NCBI GenBank assembly: GCA_013817025.1
Contig: JACDDK010000014.1
Location: 1-12,296 of the forward strand
Direction: 5' to 3'
From: Rubrobacter sp.
Lineage (GTDB): Bacteria > Actinomycetota > Rubrobacteria > Rubrobacterales > Rubrobacteraceae
Length of the DNA stretch: 12,296 bases
Positions 1 to 5,816 of this stretch are shown here, in pieces. The number at the start of each line of letters is the position of its first letter. Positions within the stretch are counted from its first letter, which is position 1. The translations under genes were made by a program, and so were the position numbers. The notes beneath the pieces are model-generated. The model saw only the letters and a list, made by a program, of their open reading frames with translations, did no database searches and was not told where the DNA came from.

Positions 1-84
1 CTTCTGGGCGATGGTAAGAACCATCAGTCAAAAGCTGGGTTACACGGTGAGGGGGAGCGTAGCAGGTTCGAGTTCCGTCTCTAA
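1..84 (+). CDS. C-terminal end of an upstream gene (partial)
   Basis: Frame 1 is open from the left edge and reads 27 codons, ending ...GERSRFEFRL, with stop TAA at 82-84. The next gene starts at 90, five bases later. That gene has no clear ribosome site of its own, which fits translational coupling to an upstream cistron. The tail is too short to assign a family. If the downstream gene is a restriction endonuclease, a DNA methyltransferase would be the natural partner, but this is inference from context only. An open frame this short can also occur by chance. Confidence 0.45.
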   Translation, partial: LLGDGKNHQSKAGLHGEGERSRFEFRL

Positions 85-89
85 GTGAT

Positions 90-821
90 ATGAGGACGGC
101 TCTATCCGATCTAGGACTGGATTCCTACAGCCTTATGGACGCCTGCGGCGACCCCACCCAGAAAGGCGAACTATTATTTGATTACTTCTCGCATAGAGCG
201 AACGTACTGAATACGTTTGTCGAGCCACGTTTGATGGACGCGGAAAGCGCGCAGAAAATCTACGCCGAGATGCATGCGGAACTTTCCCCAACGTGCCCAA
301 TACCGATGAACAAGCAAAAAGGTGACAAGAAGGCACCAGCTTACCTCACGTCCATCATCAATATGTTGATCGAAGCAAACTCCAAGGGTTTGCCTTGTGA
401 TTACGACCCGCGACAATTGACTACGGTGACGCGGCGGGGAGCGCCATTGCGAACACTAGCCAGGCGAGTGGATGGAGCGTTCCCCGGTCCCATCAACCCA
501 ATAGCGGTGTGGGAGATTAAAGAATACTATTATACTACTACGTTCGGTAGCCGAGTGGCGGATGGCGTCTATGAAACGCTACTTGACGGCATGGAACTCG
601 AAGAGCTTCGGGAACACGAGGGAATCCACGTAAAACACTATCTCATGGTGGATGCGTACTTGACGTGGTGGACAATGGGACGCTCTTATCTATGTCGAAT
701 AGTGGATATGCTCCACATGGGATACGTCGATGAAGTTTTGTTTGGTTGGGAAGTAGTGGAAAGAATGCCCGCCATAGTTAGTGAATGGGTAGAAACTGTA
801 CACAGGCGCGATACTTCATGA
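90..821 (+). CDS. Putative PD-(D/E)XK-type nuclease, possibly a type II restriction endonuclease
   Basis: This 243-aa soluble protein has no signal peptide or membrane segment. Residues 126-155 look like a nuclease core: an acidic VDG (Asp128), then a hydrophobic strand leading into WEIKEYYY (Glu142, Lys144) and TTTFGSR. That is the D-x(n)-ExK spacing of PD-(D/E)XK enzymes. The second half is rich in Trp, Tyr and His (residues 180-215) and is followed by a helical tail. The ATG at 90 is five bases after the preceding stop, with no good Shine-Dalgarno, so coupling is likely. Base composition is visibly more AT-rich than in the flanking gltX and glc genes, suggesting horizontal acquisition. The nuclease call is inferred from the motif; cleavage specificity cannot be read. 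It could instead be another PD-(D/E)XK protein or an uncharacterised family. Confidence 0.6.
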   Translation: MRTALSDLGLDSYSLMDACGDPTQKGELLFDYFSHRANVLNTFVEPRLMDAESAQKIYAEMHAELSPTCPIPMNKQKGDKKAPAYLTSIINMLIEANSKGLPCDYDPRQLTTVTRRGAPLRTLARRVDGAFPGPINPIAVWEIKEYYYTTTFGSRVADGVYETLLDGMELEELREHEGIHVKHYLMVDAYLTWWTMGRSYLCRIVDMLHMGYVDEVLFGWEVVERMPAIVSEWVETVHRRDTS

Positions 822-844
822 TTGAATGATGGCTTGCTCTTAAC

Positions 845-877
845 CTTGAGCTCAAGTTGCTGAGAATCTCCAGCAAC
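845..877. repeat. Perfect 12-bp palindrome followed by a 7-bp stem-loop
   Basis: CTTGAGCTCAAG (845-856) is a perfect palindrome. It abuts GTTGCTG (856-862) and CAGCAAC (871-877), a perfect 7-bp stem around an 8-nt loop. The structures lie just after the stop of the putative nuclease gene. No T-run follows on the plus strand, so this is not a classical intrinsic terminator, but it may mark the 3' end of that transcript. Confidence 0.4.
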
Positions 878-903
878 GATCGGTTCGCGAGTATGAGAGA
901 GTG

Positions 904-940
904 CAAAGAAGGCCCGCCTCGGCGATGCCGGAGCGGACCT
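904..940 (-). terminator. Rho-independent terminator of tRNA-Glu
   Basis: Read on the minus strand, AGGTCCGC (940-933) pairs with GCGGGCCT (917-910) with one G-T wobble. An inner GCCG/CGGC stem (930-927 with 923-920) extends the hairpin. It is followed by TTCTTTG (910-904). It lies 9 nt beyond the tRNA-Glu 3' end on the same strand, so it most likely ends the tRNA transcript. Confidence 0.7.
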
Positions 941-948
941 GAGAAGAG

Positions 949-1021
949 TGACCCCACCGGGGTTCGAACCCGGGTTTTCGCCGTGAGAGGGCAATGTCCT
1001 AGGCCACTAGACGATGGGGCC
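949..1021 (-). tRNA. tRNA-Glu, anticodon CTC
   Basis: The minus strand folds as a 73-nt cloverleaf. Acceptor GGCCCCA pairs with TGGGGTC, with discriminator A at 949. The D-arm contains TCGTCTAGTGGCCTAGGA. The anticodon loop CTCTCAC has CTC in the middle, on the stem TTGCC/GGCGA. The T-arm is CCGGG-TTCGAAC-CCCGG. The 3' CCA is not encoded, as the next bases are CTC. The anticodon reads GAG codons, the preferred glutamate codon in a GC-rich genome. It lies directly downstream of gltX on the same strand, so the tRNA and its synthetase are adjacent. Confidence 0.97.
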
Positions 1022-1034
1022 TTACAGCCGGGAG

Positions 1035-1063
1035 AGTTTAAACGATGGTGCCGGGTTCGTCAA
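1035..1063 (-). promoter_or_regulatory. Promoter of tRNA-Glu
   Basis: On the minus strand, TTGACG (1063-1058) is followed by a 17-nt spacer and TAAACT (1040-1035). Transcription would start near 1028, a few bases before the mature tRNA 5' end at 1021. The site lies in the 90-nt gap after the gltX stop, so the tRNA need not depend on read-through from gltX. Confidence 0.7.
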
Positions 1064-1111
1064 AGGCCGCAGCGTGCGGATTTCCCGGCCCCGGTATCCA
1101 CGCCGCGAGTC

Positions 1112-2596
1112 CTACTGCGTGGGCAGTTGCCGCAGCTTCTCGGCGGCGTGGCGGGTGCGGAGCAGGCTGCGCTCGCGGCCCAGTAGCTGCAGGGTCTCGA
1201 AGAGGCCGGCGCTTACGGTGCGGCCCGTTACGGCGAAGCGCAACGGGTGTATGAGGTGGCGCGCACCTTTCTCCTTCTCGGCGGCGAGGCCCCGGATGGC
1301 TTCCTCTATCGTCGCTTCGGTCCAGTCGGGAAGAGCTTCGAGGCGTGCGACTAGCTCGGGGAAGTTCTCCTTTACGAATTCTTTATCGAACTGTTTCTGG
1401 AACTCTTCGGGGTCGTACTCCAACTCGCCACCGTAGAAGTAGGTTACTGAGTCCGGTATGTCGGTGGCACGGTTCAGGCGTTCTTTGAGGAGCGCCATTA
1501 TTTGCGTTAGGCGCGGCATGTCGTGTTGCAGCTCCGCCGCGTCTACGGTGCCGGACTCGGCGAGCATGGGGGCGGCTAGCATCGCCAATTCCTCGGGGGA
1601 TTGGCGGTGCAGGTAGACGGCGTTTATGGCGGTTAGCTTCTTTTCGTCGAAGACGGCGGGGTTGCCGCTGACCTTCTCGATGCGGAAGCGTTTGGCTAGT
1701 TCGTTCGGGGCGAATATCTCCTCGTCGGCGGCGTAGCCCGCGCCGAGCAGCGCCAGGTAGTTGAACAATGCTTCCGGCAGGATGCCCTGTTCCGCGAACT
1801 CTTCGACGCTGGCGGCCCCGTGGCGTTTGGAGAGCTTCTTCTTATCCGGGCCGAGGACTTGAGGGACGTGGGCGAAGGCGGGCAAGCCGTAGCCGAGGGC
1901 TTCGTGGATCAGGACCTGGCGCGGCGTGTTCGACAGGTGGTCGTCGCCCCGGATGACGTGGCTCATCTCCATCGCCGCGTCGTCGTAGGCGGCGGCGAAG
2001 TTGTACGTCGGCGTGTCGGAGGACTTCATAATGACGAAGTCCTCGATGTTGACGTTCTCGAACGTGACGGGGCCACGGATGAGGTCCTCGACGACCGTCT
2101 GGCCTTCGCGCGGGGTTTTGAAGCGCACGGTGTACGGTTCTCCGGCTTCGATGCGATTTTGCGTTTCCCGCGGCTCCATGTCGCGATATTCGCCACCGGT
2201 GTAGATTGGTGGGCGGCCTTCAGTTCGGGCTTTGTCTCGCAGGGCGGCGAGTTCTTCAGTGGTGGCGAAGTCGTGGTAGGCGTGGCCGGTGTCGAGGAGT
2301 TTCTTGGCGGCTTCGCGGTAGAGGTCGAAGCGTTCAGTCTGACGATAGGGGCCGTGGTCGCCGCCGATTTCAGGGCCTTCGTCCCAGTCCAGCCCGATCC
2401 AGCGCAGGGAGCTTTTGAGTTGCTCGACGGACTCCTCCGTGGAGCGGGCGAGGTCAGTATCTTCTATGCGAAGGACGTATGCGCCGCCCATCTTGCGGGC
2501 GAACAGCCAGTTGAAGAGCGCCGTTCGGACGCCGCCGACGTGCAGCATCCCCGTGGGGCTCGGAGCGTAGCGGACTCTGACTTTTGGATTATCCAT
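1112..2596 (-). CDS. gltX: Glutamyl-tRNA synthetase
   Basis: This cytoplasmic class I aminoacyl-tRNA synthetase (494 aa, normal length) charges tRNA-Glu with glutamate using ATP (EC 6.1.1.17). The N-terminal Rossmann fold begins RVRYAPSPTGMLHVGG, where HVGG (19-22) is the HIGH signature. RIEDTD (43-48), VIRGDDH (214-220) and the KMSKS-like KLSKR (254-258) complete the catalytic site. A helical anticodon-binding domain follows, ending in the typical LLGRERSLLR region. The cysteine zinc ligands seen in the E. coli enzyme are absent near residues 100-120. A discriminating or non-discriminating specificity cannot be decided here. tRNA-Glu follows on the same strand. The ATG at 2596 has no Shine-Dalgarno and sits 6 nt after a -10-like TAGGTT, so the mRNA may be leaderless. 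Confidence 0.97.
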   Translation of the reverse strand: MDNPKVRVRYAPSPTGMLHVGGVRTALFNWLFARKMGGAYVLRIEDTDLARSTEESVEQLKSSLRWIGLDWDEGPEIGGDHGPYRQTERFDLYREAAKKLLDTGHAYHDFATTEELAALRDKARTEGRPPIYTGGEYRDMEPRETQNRIEAGEPYTVRFKTPREGQTVVEDLIRGPVTFENVNIEDFVIMKSSDTPTYNFAAAYDDAAMEMSHVIRGDDHLSNTPRQVLIHEALGYGLPAFAHVPQVLGPDKKKLSKRHGAASVEEFAEQGILPEALFNYLALLGAGYAADEEIFAPNELAKRFRIEKVSGNPAVFDEKKLTAINAVYLHRQSPEELAMLAAPMLAESGTVDAAELQHDMPRLTQIMALLKERLNRATDIPDSVTYFYGGELEYDPEEFQKQFDKEFVKENFPELVARLEALPDWTEATIEEAIRGLAAEKEKGARHLIHPLRFAVTGRTVSAGLFETLQLLGRERSLLRTRHAAEKLRQLPTQ

Positions 2597-2602
2597 CGGT
2601 TA

Positions 2603-2608
2603 AACCTA
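2603..2608 (-). promoter_or_regulatory. Candidate -10 element giving a leaderless gltX mRNA
   Basis: Minus-strand TAGGTT (2608-2603), preceded by GC, lies 6 nt before the gltX ATG. A start site at the usual distance would coincide with the A of the start codon. No ribosome-binding sequence precedes this ATG. The -35 region is weak (TTTTCG or CTTTTC), so this rests on the -10 element and spacing alone. Confidence 0.4.
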
Positions 2609-2754
2609 GCACAGATGCGGGGAACGAAAAGTGTCGTGGTTTCGCGGGGGTTATCCCTCCTTGCGGGTTACGTCCTGGTTCGTGATCCAACCCTCCGATA
2701 GAGCCTCAACGCCACCCGCCGAAGTGCCAACCACGACCAAATGTGAAAACGGCC

Positions 2755-2811
2755 TCTCCTCCGAGGAGATCTCCCTTACCAAAACCACGCCTCTTGCACG
2801 CACGAGATCTC
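2755..2811. repeat. Cluster of short palindromes with two GAGATCTC cores
   Basis: TCTCCTC (2755-2761) and GAGGAGA (2763-2769) form an inverted repeat around one base. This overlaps the perfect palindrome GGAGATCTCC (2765-2774). The core GAGATCTC recurs at 2804-2811, 38 bp away. This may be a regulator-binding cluster; no protein can be assigned to it. Confidence 0.35.
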
Positions 2812-2930
2812 ATCACGCGCCATGCAAATACTGCTAATACACCAGGTCATACAAATCCACAAGGCCAACGCCGTTCGTTACCGATACTTATACATATAGC
2901 TTTGCGTACATAATTTGGCCCATTTTGAGG

Positions 2931-2946
2931 GTGGAGAGGTTTCCAC
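2931..2946. promoter_or_regulatory. Candidate operator upstream of the PadR-type gene
   Basis: GTGGAGAGGTTTCCAC is a 16-bp near-palindrome: outer GTGGA/TCCAC is exact and the inner A/T pair also matches. It lies just upstream of possible -10 elements for the PadR-type gene. Autoregulation is typical of PadR proteins, so this is a reasonable candidate site, but nothing else supports it. Confidence 0.3.
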
Positions 2947-3079
2947 GCCTTACGCGTAGGATAGGCGAAAGTTATAAAGAGCGGTGATGCCGAACTCGTT
3001 GCCCCAGGAGGATCTCGGGGTCAGGCGTGAGGGGAGCGATTCGGTCTACGGTGAGGACGCGCCTTTGCGCGTCGGGGAG

Positions 3080-3084
3080 AGGAG
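3080..3084 (+). promoter_or_regulatory. Ribosome-binding site favouring a TTG start at 3090
   Basis: AGGAG at 3080-3084, within a purine-rich run (3074-3088), lies 5 nt before TTG at 3090. The upstream GTG at 3027 has its AGGAGGA 14 nt away, a poor spacing. Confidence 0.45.
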
Positions 3085-3089
3085 AGGAT

Positions 3090-3452
3090 TTGAGCGGCGG
3101 GTCGGAGAGACTTTCGGATGGGTTGTTGGATGCTTTCTTGCTGAGTTGTGTGCGGTCGGGGGCGGTTCGGGGCCGCGAGTTGTTGGAAAAATTGCAGGCA
3201 TCCGGGCTGGATGGCATACGTCCGGGGGAAATGTATCGTATATTACGGGGCATGGAGAGGGAAGGTTTGATTTATTCCAAGCGCGAGGAGTTCGAGTATA
3301 TGCTCTCGTGCCGCAGTTACGGAATTACTGCGGGCGGCGAAGCGTACCTGGAGTTTCTGGTCGCGTCCCTCAAAAAGTACCGCGAGGAGATGGATCGCTT
3401 TTTCGCCGTCTACGAGAGCAGAACCGCCATCCCGCACGGTGCCTACAAGTAA
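3090..3452 (+). CDS. PadR-family-like transcriptional regulator
   Basis: This is a small winged-helix DNA-binding protein, 120 aa from TTG at 3090. The segment LSDGLLDAFLLSCV...GRELLEKLQASG is the first helices. IRPGEMYRILRGMEREGLIYSKRE is the recognition helix and start of the wing, with the Y-R-x-L-x-x-M/L-E-x-E-G-L pattern characteristic of PadR proteins. SYGITAGGEAYLEFL is the wing end, followed by a C-terminal dimerisation helix (LVASLKKYREEMDRFF). A GTG start at 3027 would add 21 residues (RGAIRSTVRTRLC...) that do not look like family sequence, so the shorter form is preferred. It is followed 19 nt later by an unknown gene on the same strand. The ligand is unknown. Confidence 0.75.
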   Translation: MSGGSERLSDGLLDAFLLSCVRSGAVRGRELLEKLQASGLDGIRPGEMYRILRGMEREGLIYSKREEFEYMLSCRSYGITAGGEAYLEFLVASLKKYREEMDRFFAVYESRTAIPHGAYK

Positions 3453-3471
3453 GAACGAAGAGGGGAAAACG

Positions 3472-3789
3472 ATGACCGAAAACGGACACGCCCGGCGTAG
3501 TCCCGGCGACTACAAAGAACTCGATGAACTTCTGTACCAGGCGGATAAAGGCTTTGGAAGCGCCGACTTATACAAGACCAGCGAAGCTCTAAAGCGGGCC
3601 AGCGTCAAGGCCGCATCCATGTGGGGCATAGTGGGCGGGACGGAGCTACCCGCACCCGCACGGTCTCTGATCTCTCTCGCCAACGAAGTCCAAAGAAGCC
3701 TCAACGACCCCAACCGCGACGGCGCGGACGCCATGCGCCGGGACTTGGACGAAATCCGCCGCCGCTTCGCTACCGAAGCATCGAATTAA
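3472..3789 (+). CDS. Conserved-looking hypothetical protein, 105 aa
   Basis: I do not recognise this protein. It is 105 aa, soluble, charged and probably mostly helical. The N-terminus (about 20 residues) is polar and likely disordered. It is followed by YKELDELLYQADKGF, EALKRASVKAASMWGIVGG and a C-terminal charged helix (AMRRDLDEIRRRF). There is no signal peptide or membrane segment. ATG at 3472 is preferred because GAGGGG (3460-3465) lies 6 nt upstream. An ATG at 3439 in the same frame would overlap the PadR-type gene. The 19-nt gap to that gene implies an operon, so it may be the regulator's partner or target. Confidence 0.7.
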   Translation: MTENGHARRSPGDYKELDELLYQADKGFGSADLYKTSEALKRASVKAASMWGIVGGTELPAPARSLISLANEVQRSLNDPNRDGADAMRRDLDEIRRRFATEASN

Positions 3790-3800
3790 AGCTCTCAGCC

Positions 3801-3858
3801 GTCAGCAAGAACAAAAAACGAACCGCCGACGAACCTGAAGCCTGTTGCCTGAAGCCTA
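3801..3858. repeat. Intergenic short-repeat cluster
   Basis: GTCAGCAAGAAC (3801-3812) recurs on the minus strand in the hairpin at 5758-5802 (5791-5780). Then CCTGAAGCCT occurs twice (from 3833 and from 3847), separated by GTTG. It sits between two convergent genes. A clean intrinsic terminator is not visible for either gene, although A6 at 3813-3818 would give a T-run on the minus strand. Confidence 0.5.
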
Positions 3859-3859
3859 T

Positions 3860-4126
3860 TTACGGAATTACGAACGGAAACACGTAGGCCTGGAGCGTTG
3901 CCACCACCGCCATTACTACCGTCAAGCCGATGGACCATTTGAAGACCAGGCGTAGCAGGTCGCCTTCTTGGCCTTGAAGACCCGTGGCGCTCGTGCCGAC
4001 GGATGATGATCGTACCCGCGCCGCCGAGATCCAGTTGACCGTGTACGAAGCGGCGTAGGGTGCCGCCTCCGGTACGACCGGTCGCTGCTGCTCCACCTGT
4101 CCATCCAGCCCCGGCCACGCTATCAC
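3860..4126 (-). CDS. Small hypothetical protein with a C-terminal membrane segment
   Basis: A minus-strand frame, open from upstream, ends at 3860 and encodes a plausible tail-anchored protein. The final 27 residues, FKWSIGLTVVMAVVATLQAY then VFPFVIP, form one membrane span. The preceding part is Pro-, Gln- and Ser-rich (GQVEQQRPVVPEAAPYAASY). The start is uncertain. GTG at 4126 gives 88 aa with a weak ribosome site. ATG at 4279 gives 139 aa but would overlap gckA by 80 nt, and its extra N-terminus reads like an off-frame translation. There are 73 nt between the gckA stop and the GTG. It could be the last gene of the gcl-gckA operon. I assign no function, and it may not be a real gene. Confidence 0.45.
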   Translation of the reverse strand: MIAWPGLDGQVEQQRPVVPEAAPYAASYTVNWISAARVRSSSVGTSATGLQGQEGDLLRLVFKWSIGLTVVMAVVATLQAYVFPFVIP

Positions 4127-4199
4127 CGGCTGCCCGCTCGTCTCGCTAACCTCCGCGCCGGGAAGGTTGATGGCCGCCTGAATTTCGCTGACTGCGGCC

Positions 4200-5492
4200 T
4201 CAGTCGCTCCCGGCGACGAGTGCCACCCGCAGGTCGTTGACGTTGGTGCCGGTAGGCCCCGTGAAGAGCAGCGCCCCACCGGCCTTCAACGCCGGGCGCG
4301 AGTCGTTATTCGCCAACGCCTCCGCCGGATCGATGTCGCCCTCCCGAATCTTCGCCGCCGTGGAACCGTCCACGATGCCACCCGCCGCGTCGGTCGAGCC
4401 GTCGGCGCCGTCCGTGTCCGCCGCGAACGCCGCCCACCCATCGACGCCGTCAAGTTCCACGGCTAGCGCGAGGGCGAACTCGCCATTCGGGCCGCCCGTG
4501 CCGCTCCCGCGCACGGTCACGGTCGCCTCGCCACCGGAGACGATGGCGCACGGCGGCGGGGCTGGGTTGCCGCTCGCCAAAGCCTCCCGCACGATGGCCG
4601 CGTACATATGCGCCGCTCCGAGCGCGTCGCCGGTCAGGGTGGTCGTGAGCAGGACCGGCTCGTAGCCCAGAGCCCGCGCAGCCTCCGCCGCAGCCTCCGC
4701 CGCGTGCCGCCCACCGCCGCACACGACGCTCGTGGCTCCCTCGAAAGCCGCGTCGCCGGGCTTTGGGGTCTCTTCCGCGGTTCTCAGGTGCTCGGCGATG
4801 CTCGCGGGCGGGTCGATGCCGTAGCGCCGCAGTACGCCTCGGGCGTCTTCGAGGGTCGTCGGGTCGGGGGTGGTGAGGCCGCTGGCGATGGACGAAGGTT
4901 CGTCGCCGACTACGTCCGAGAGCAGCAGCGCGAGCGTCGGGGCGGGAGCGGCTAGGCGCACGAGCCCGCCACCTTTCAGGATGGAGACGTGCTTCCTTAT
5001 GGTGTTGATCTCGCCTATATCCGCCCCGCTTCGTAATAACGCTCCGGTAAGCTCCTTGAGGTCCGCAAGCTCGATGGGCGGCGCGGCGTCCGCTAGCAGC
5101 GCCGACGCTCCACCGGAGACCAGCGCCAGCAGAAGGTCCCCCTCGCCGAGCGACTCCGCCAACTCCCGGACCTTTCGCGCCGCCTCCACACCCCGTTCGT
5201 CGGGCTCGGGATGGGAGGAATACACTGTCTCCAGCCGCTCCGGGCCGGGGTGATGATCGTCTTTAGTCACCACGATACCGTCCACGATACGTTCCCCAAA
5301 AAGCTCCTCGGCGGCCTCCGCCATAGCGCCCGCCGCTTTCCCAACCGCCACGACGAAGACGCGCTCCGCCGCGAAACGCTCATCCCCAGCGAAGACCTCG
5401 CCATCCTCCACCCGCACGAAGCGGTGGACGGCTTTGGCCGGGTCCGCCGCCTCCAGGCCGGACGCTAGTATCTCTCGCAGTTGCTTTTCCAT
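4200..5492 (-). CDS. gckA: Glycerate 2-kinase, MOFRL family
   Basis: This 430-aa cytoplasmic kinase phosphorylates D-glycerate with ATP to 2-phosphoglycerate (EC 2.7.1.165), the exit step of the glyoxylate-to-glycolysis route. Visible family features, in order: VVAVGKAAGAM (47-57, conserved Lys52), VSGGASALL (115-123), NTIRKHVSILKGGGL (153-167) and LSDVVGDEPSSIASGLT (181-197). The C-terminal MOFRL domain has SGGEATVTVRGSGTGGPNGE, DTDGADGSTDAAGG and the terminal TNVNDLRVALV. The length is normal for GckA/TtuD proteins and the family is distinct from GarK/GlxK. ATG at 5492 follows GGAGGA by about 10 nt. It lies 324 nt downstream of gcl on the same strand, so it is likely in the same transcription unit, perhaps with extra input from its own promoter. 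Confidence 0.93.
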   Translation of the reverse strand: MEKQLREILASGLEAADPAKAVHRFVRVEDGEVFAGDERFAAERVFVVAVGKAAGAMAEAAEELFGERIVDGIVVTKDDHHPGPERLETVYSSHPEPDERGVEAARKVRELAESLGEGDLLLALVSGGASALLADAAPPIELADLKELTGALLRSGADIGEINTIRKHVSILKGGGLVRLAAPAPTLALLLSDVVGDEPSSIASGLTTPDPTTLEDARGVLRRYGIDPPASIAEHLRTAEETPKPGDAAFEGATSVVCGGGRHAAEAAAEAARALGYEPVLLTTTLTGDALGAAHMYAAIVREALASGNPAPPPCAIVSGGEATVTVRGSGTGGPNGEFALALAVELDGVDGWAAFAADTDGADGSTDAAGGIVDGSTAAKIREGDIDPAEALANNDSRPALKAGGALLFTGPTGTNVNDLRVALVAGSD

Positions 5493-5709
5493 GACGGCTC
5501 TATCCTCCGACGATTGGGGCCTTCGGGGTCGCTGGGATCTTATACGGCGCGTGGGTTTCGAGCCAGCCGTTTTTTAGCTGTCAGCGTTCAGCTACCGGCT
5601 TTTTGGTAGGTCGAGGTCGGTTTCTTTTTCGTCGACTCCATGACCGATCTGTAGCCCCGCGGGCTGTTGCATGGGGCGTTTTGGCGTTGACTGGTCGCTC
5701 GGAAGTGCG

Positions 5710-5744
5710 GTGGTTTGTGGAAGGTCTCGCCCCACACAAACCAC
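5710..5744. repeat. 10-bp inverted repeat
   Basis: GTGGTTTGTG (5710-5719) and CACAAACCAC (5735-5744) are exact inverse complements around a 15-nt loop. This hairpin is adjacent to the larger one at 5758-5802, forming a tandem structure downstream of gcl. Confidence 0.6.
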
Positions 5745-5757
5745 GTCGCCGGCGGCG

Positions 5758-5802
5758 AGCTATGGGCGGTCAGCCTTTGGTTCTTGCTGACCGCCCATAG
5801 CT
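5758..5802. repeat. Perfect 17-bp stem-loop after gcl
   Basis: AGCTATGGGCGGTCAGC (5758-5774) and its exact inverse complement (5786-5802) enclose an 11-nt loop. It begins 14 nt after the gcl stop. No T-run follows on either strand, so it resembles a REP-like or RNA-stabilising intercistronic hairpin rather than an intrinsic terminator. The loop side carries GTCAGCAAGAAC (minus strand), shared with 3801-3812. Confidence 0.75.
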
Positions 5803-5816
5803 GATGGTTACAGACT

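Larger units (their letters stand above)
2609..3089. other. Intergenic region between gltX and the PadR-type gene
   Basis: This stretch of about 480 nt separates the divergent gltX and padR-like genes. I see no convincing gene in it. The middle (about 2815-2925) is AT-rich and lower in GC than the coding DNA. Palindromes at 2755-2774, 2804-2811 and 2931-2946 are listed separately. TAGGAT (2957-2962) and TTATAA (2972-2977) could be -10 elements for the downstream gene, but neither has a good -35 partner. AGGAGGA at 3006-3012 lies 14 nt before a GTG at 3027, a possible but less likely start for the PadR-type protein. Confidence 0.5.
5493..5816. other. Repeat-rich spacer between gcl and gckA
   Basis: This 324-nt spacer between two co-directional minus-strand genes has no credible gene. 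It holds at least three inverted repeats. AGCCG/CGGCT around TAGCTG/CAGCTA (5565-5600) is followed on the plus strand by TTTTT, but there is no plus-strand gene for it to terminate. GTGGTTTGTG/CACAAACCAC lies at 5710-5744, and a 17-bp stem at 5758-5802. TCAGC words recur throughout. On the minus strand, GTATAAGAT near 5536-5544 could be a -10 element for gckA, but no good -35 is seen. Confidence 0.5.

Noticed and set aside
60..84. T-arm-like GGTTCGAGTTCC suggesting a tRNA 3' end
   Set aside because: The flanking stem has an A-C mismatch, no matching acceptor 5' strand or anticodon arm is found upstream, and the segment is explained as the end of an open reading frame.
857..1186. Plus-strand 109-codon open frame
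   Set aside because: It runs antisense through the terminator, tRNA-Glu and the end of gltX, so it is a shadow.
2589..2690. Minus-strand TTG mini-frame of 33 codons overlapping the gltX start, as a leader peptide
   Set aside because: Its GGAGGG directly abuts the TTG with no spacing, and the likely gltX transcription start lies downstream of it.
1820..2701. Plus-strand 293-codon open frame opposite gltX
   Set aside because: gltX on the minus strand has full catalytic motifs; the opposite frame has low-complexity composition typical of GC-rich antisense frames.
5565..5604. Hairpin followed by TTTTT as an intrinsic terminator
   Set aside because: It points along the plus strand, where no gene lies upstream; kept only as a repeat note in the spacer.
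5603..5800. Plus-strand 65-codon open frame between gckA and gcl
   Set aside because: Arg-rich composition, no ribosome site, and it covers the inverted repeats; no family resemblance.
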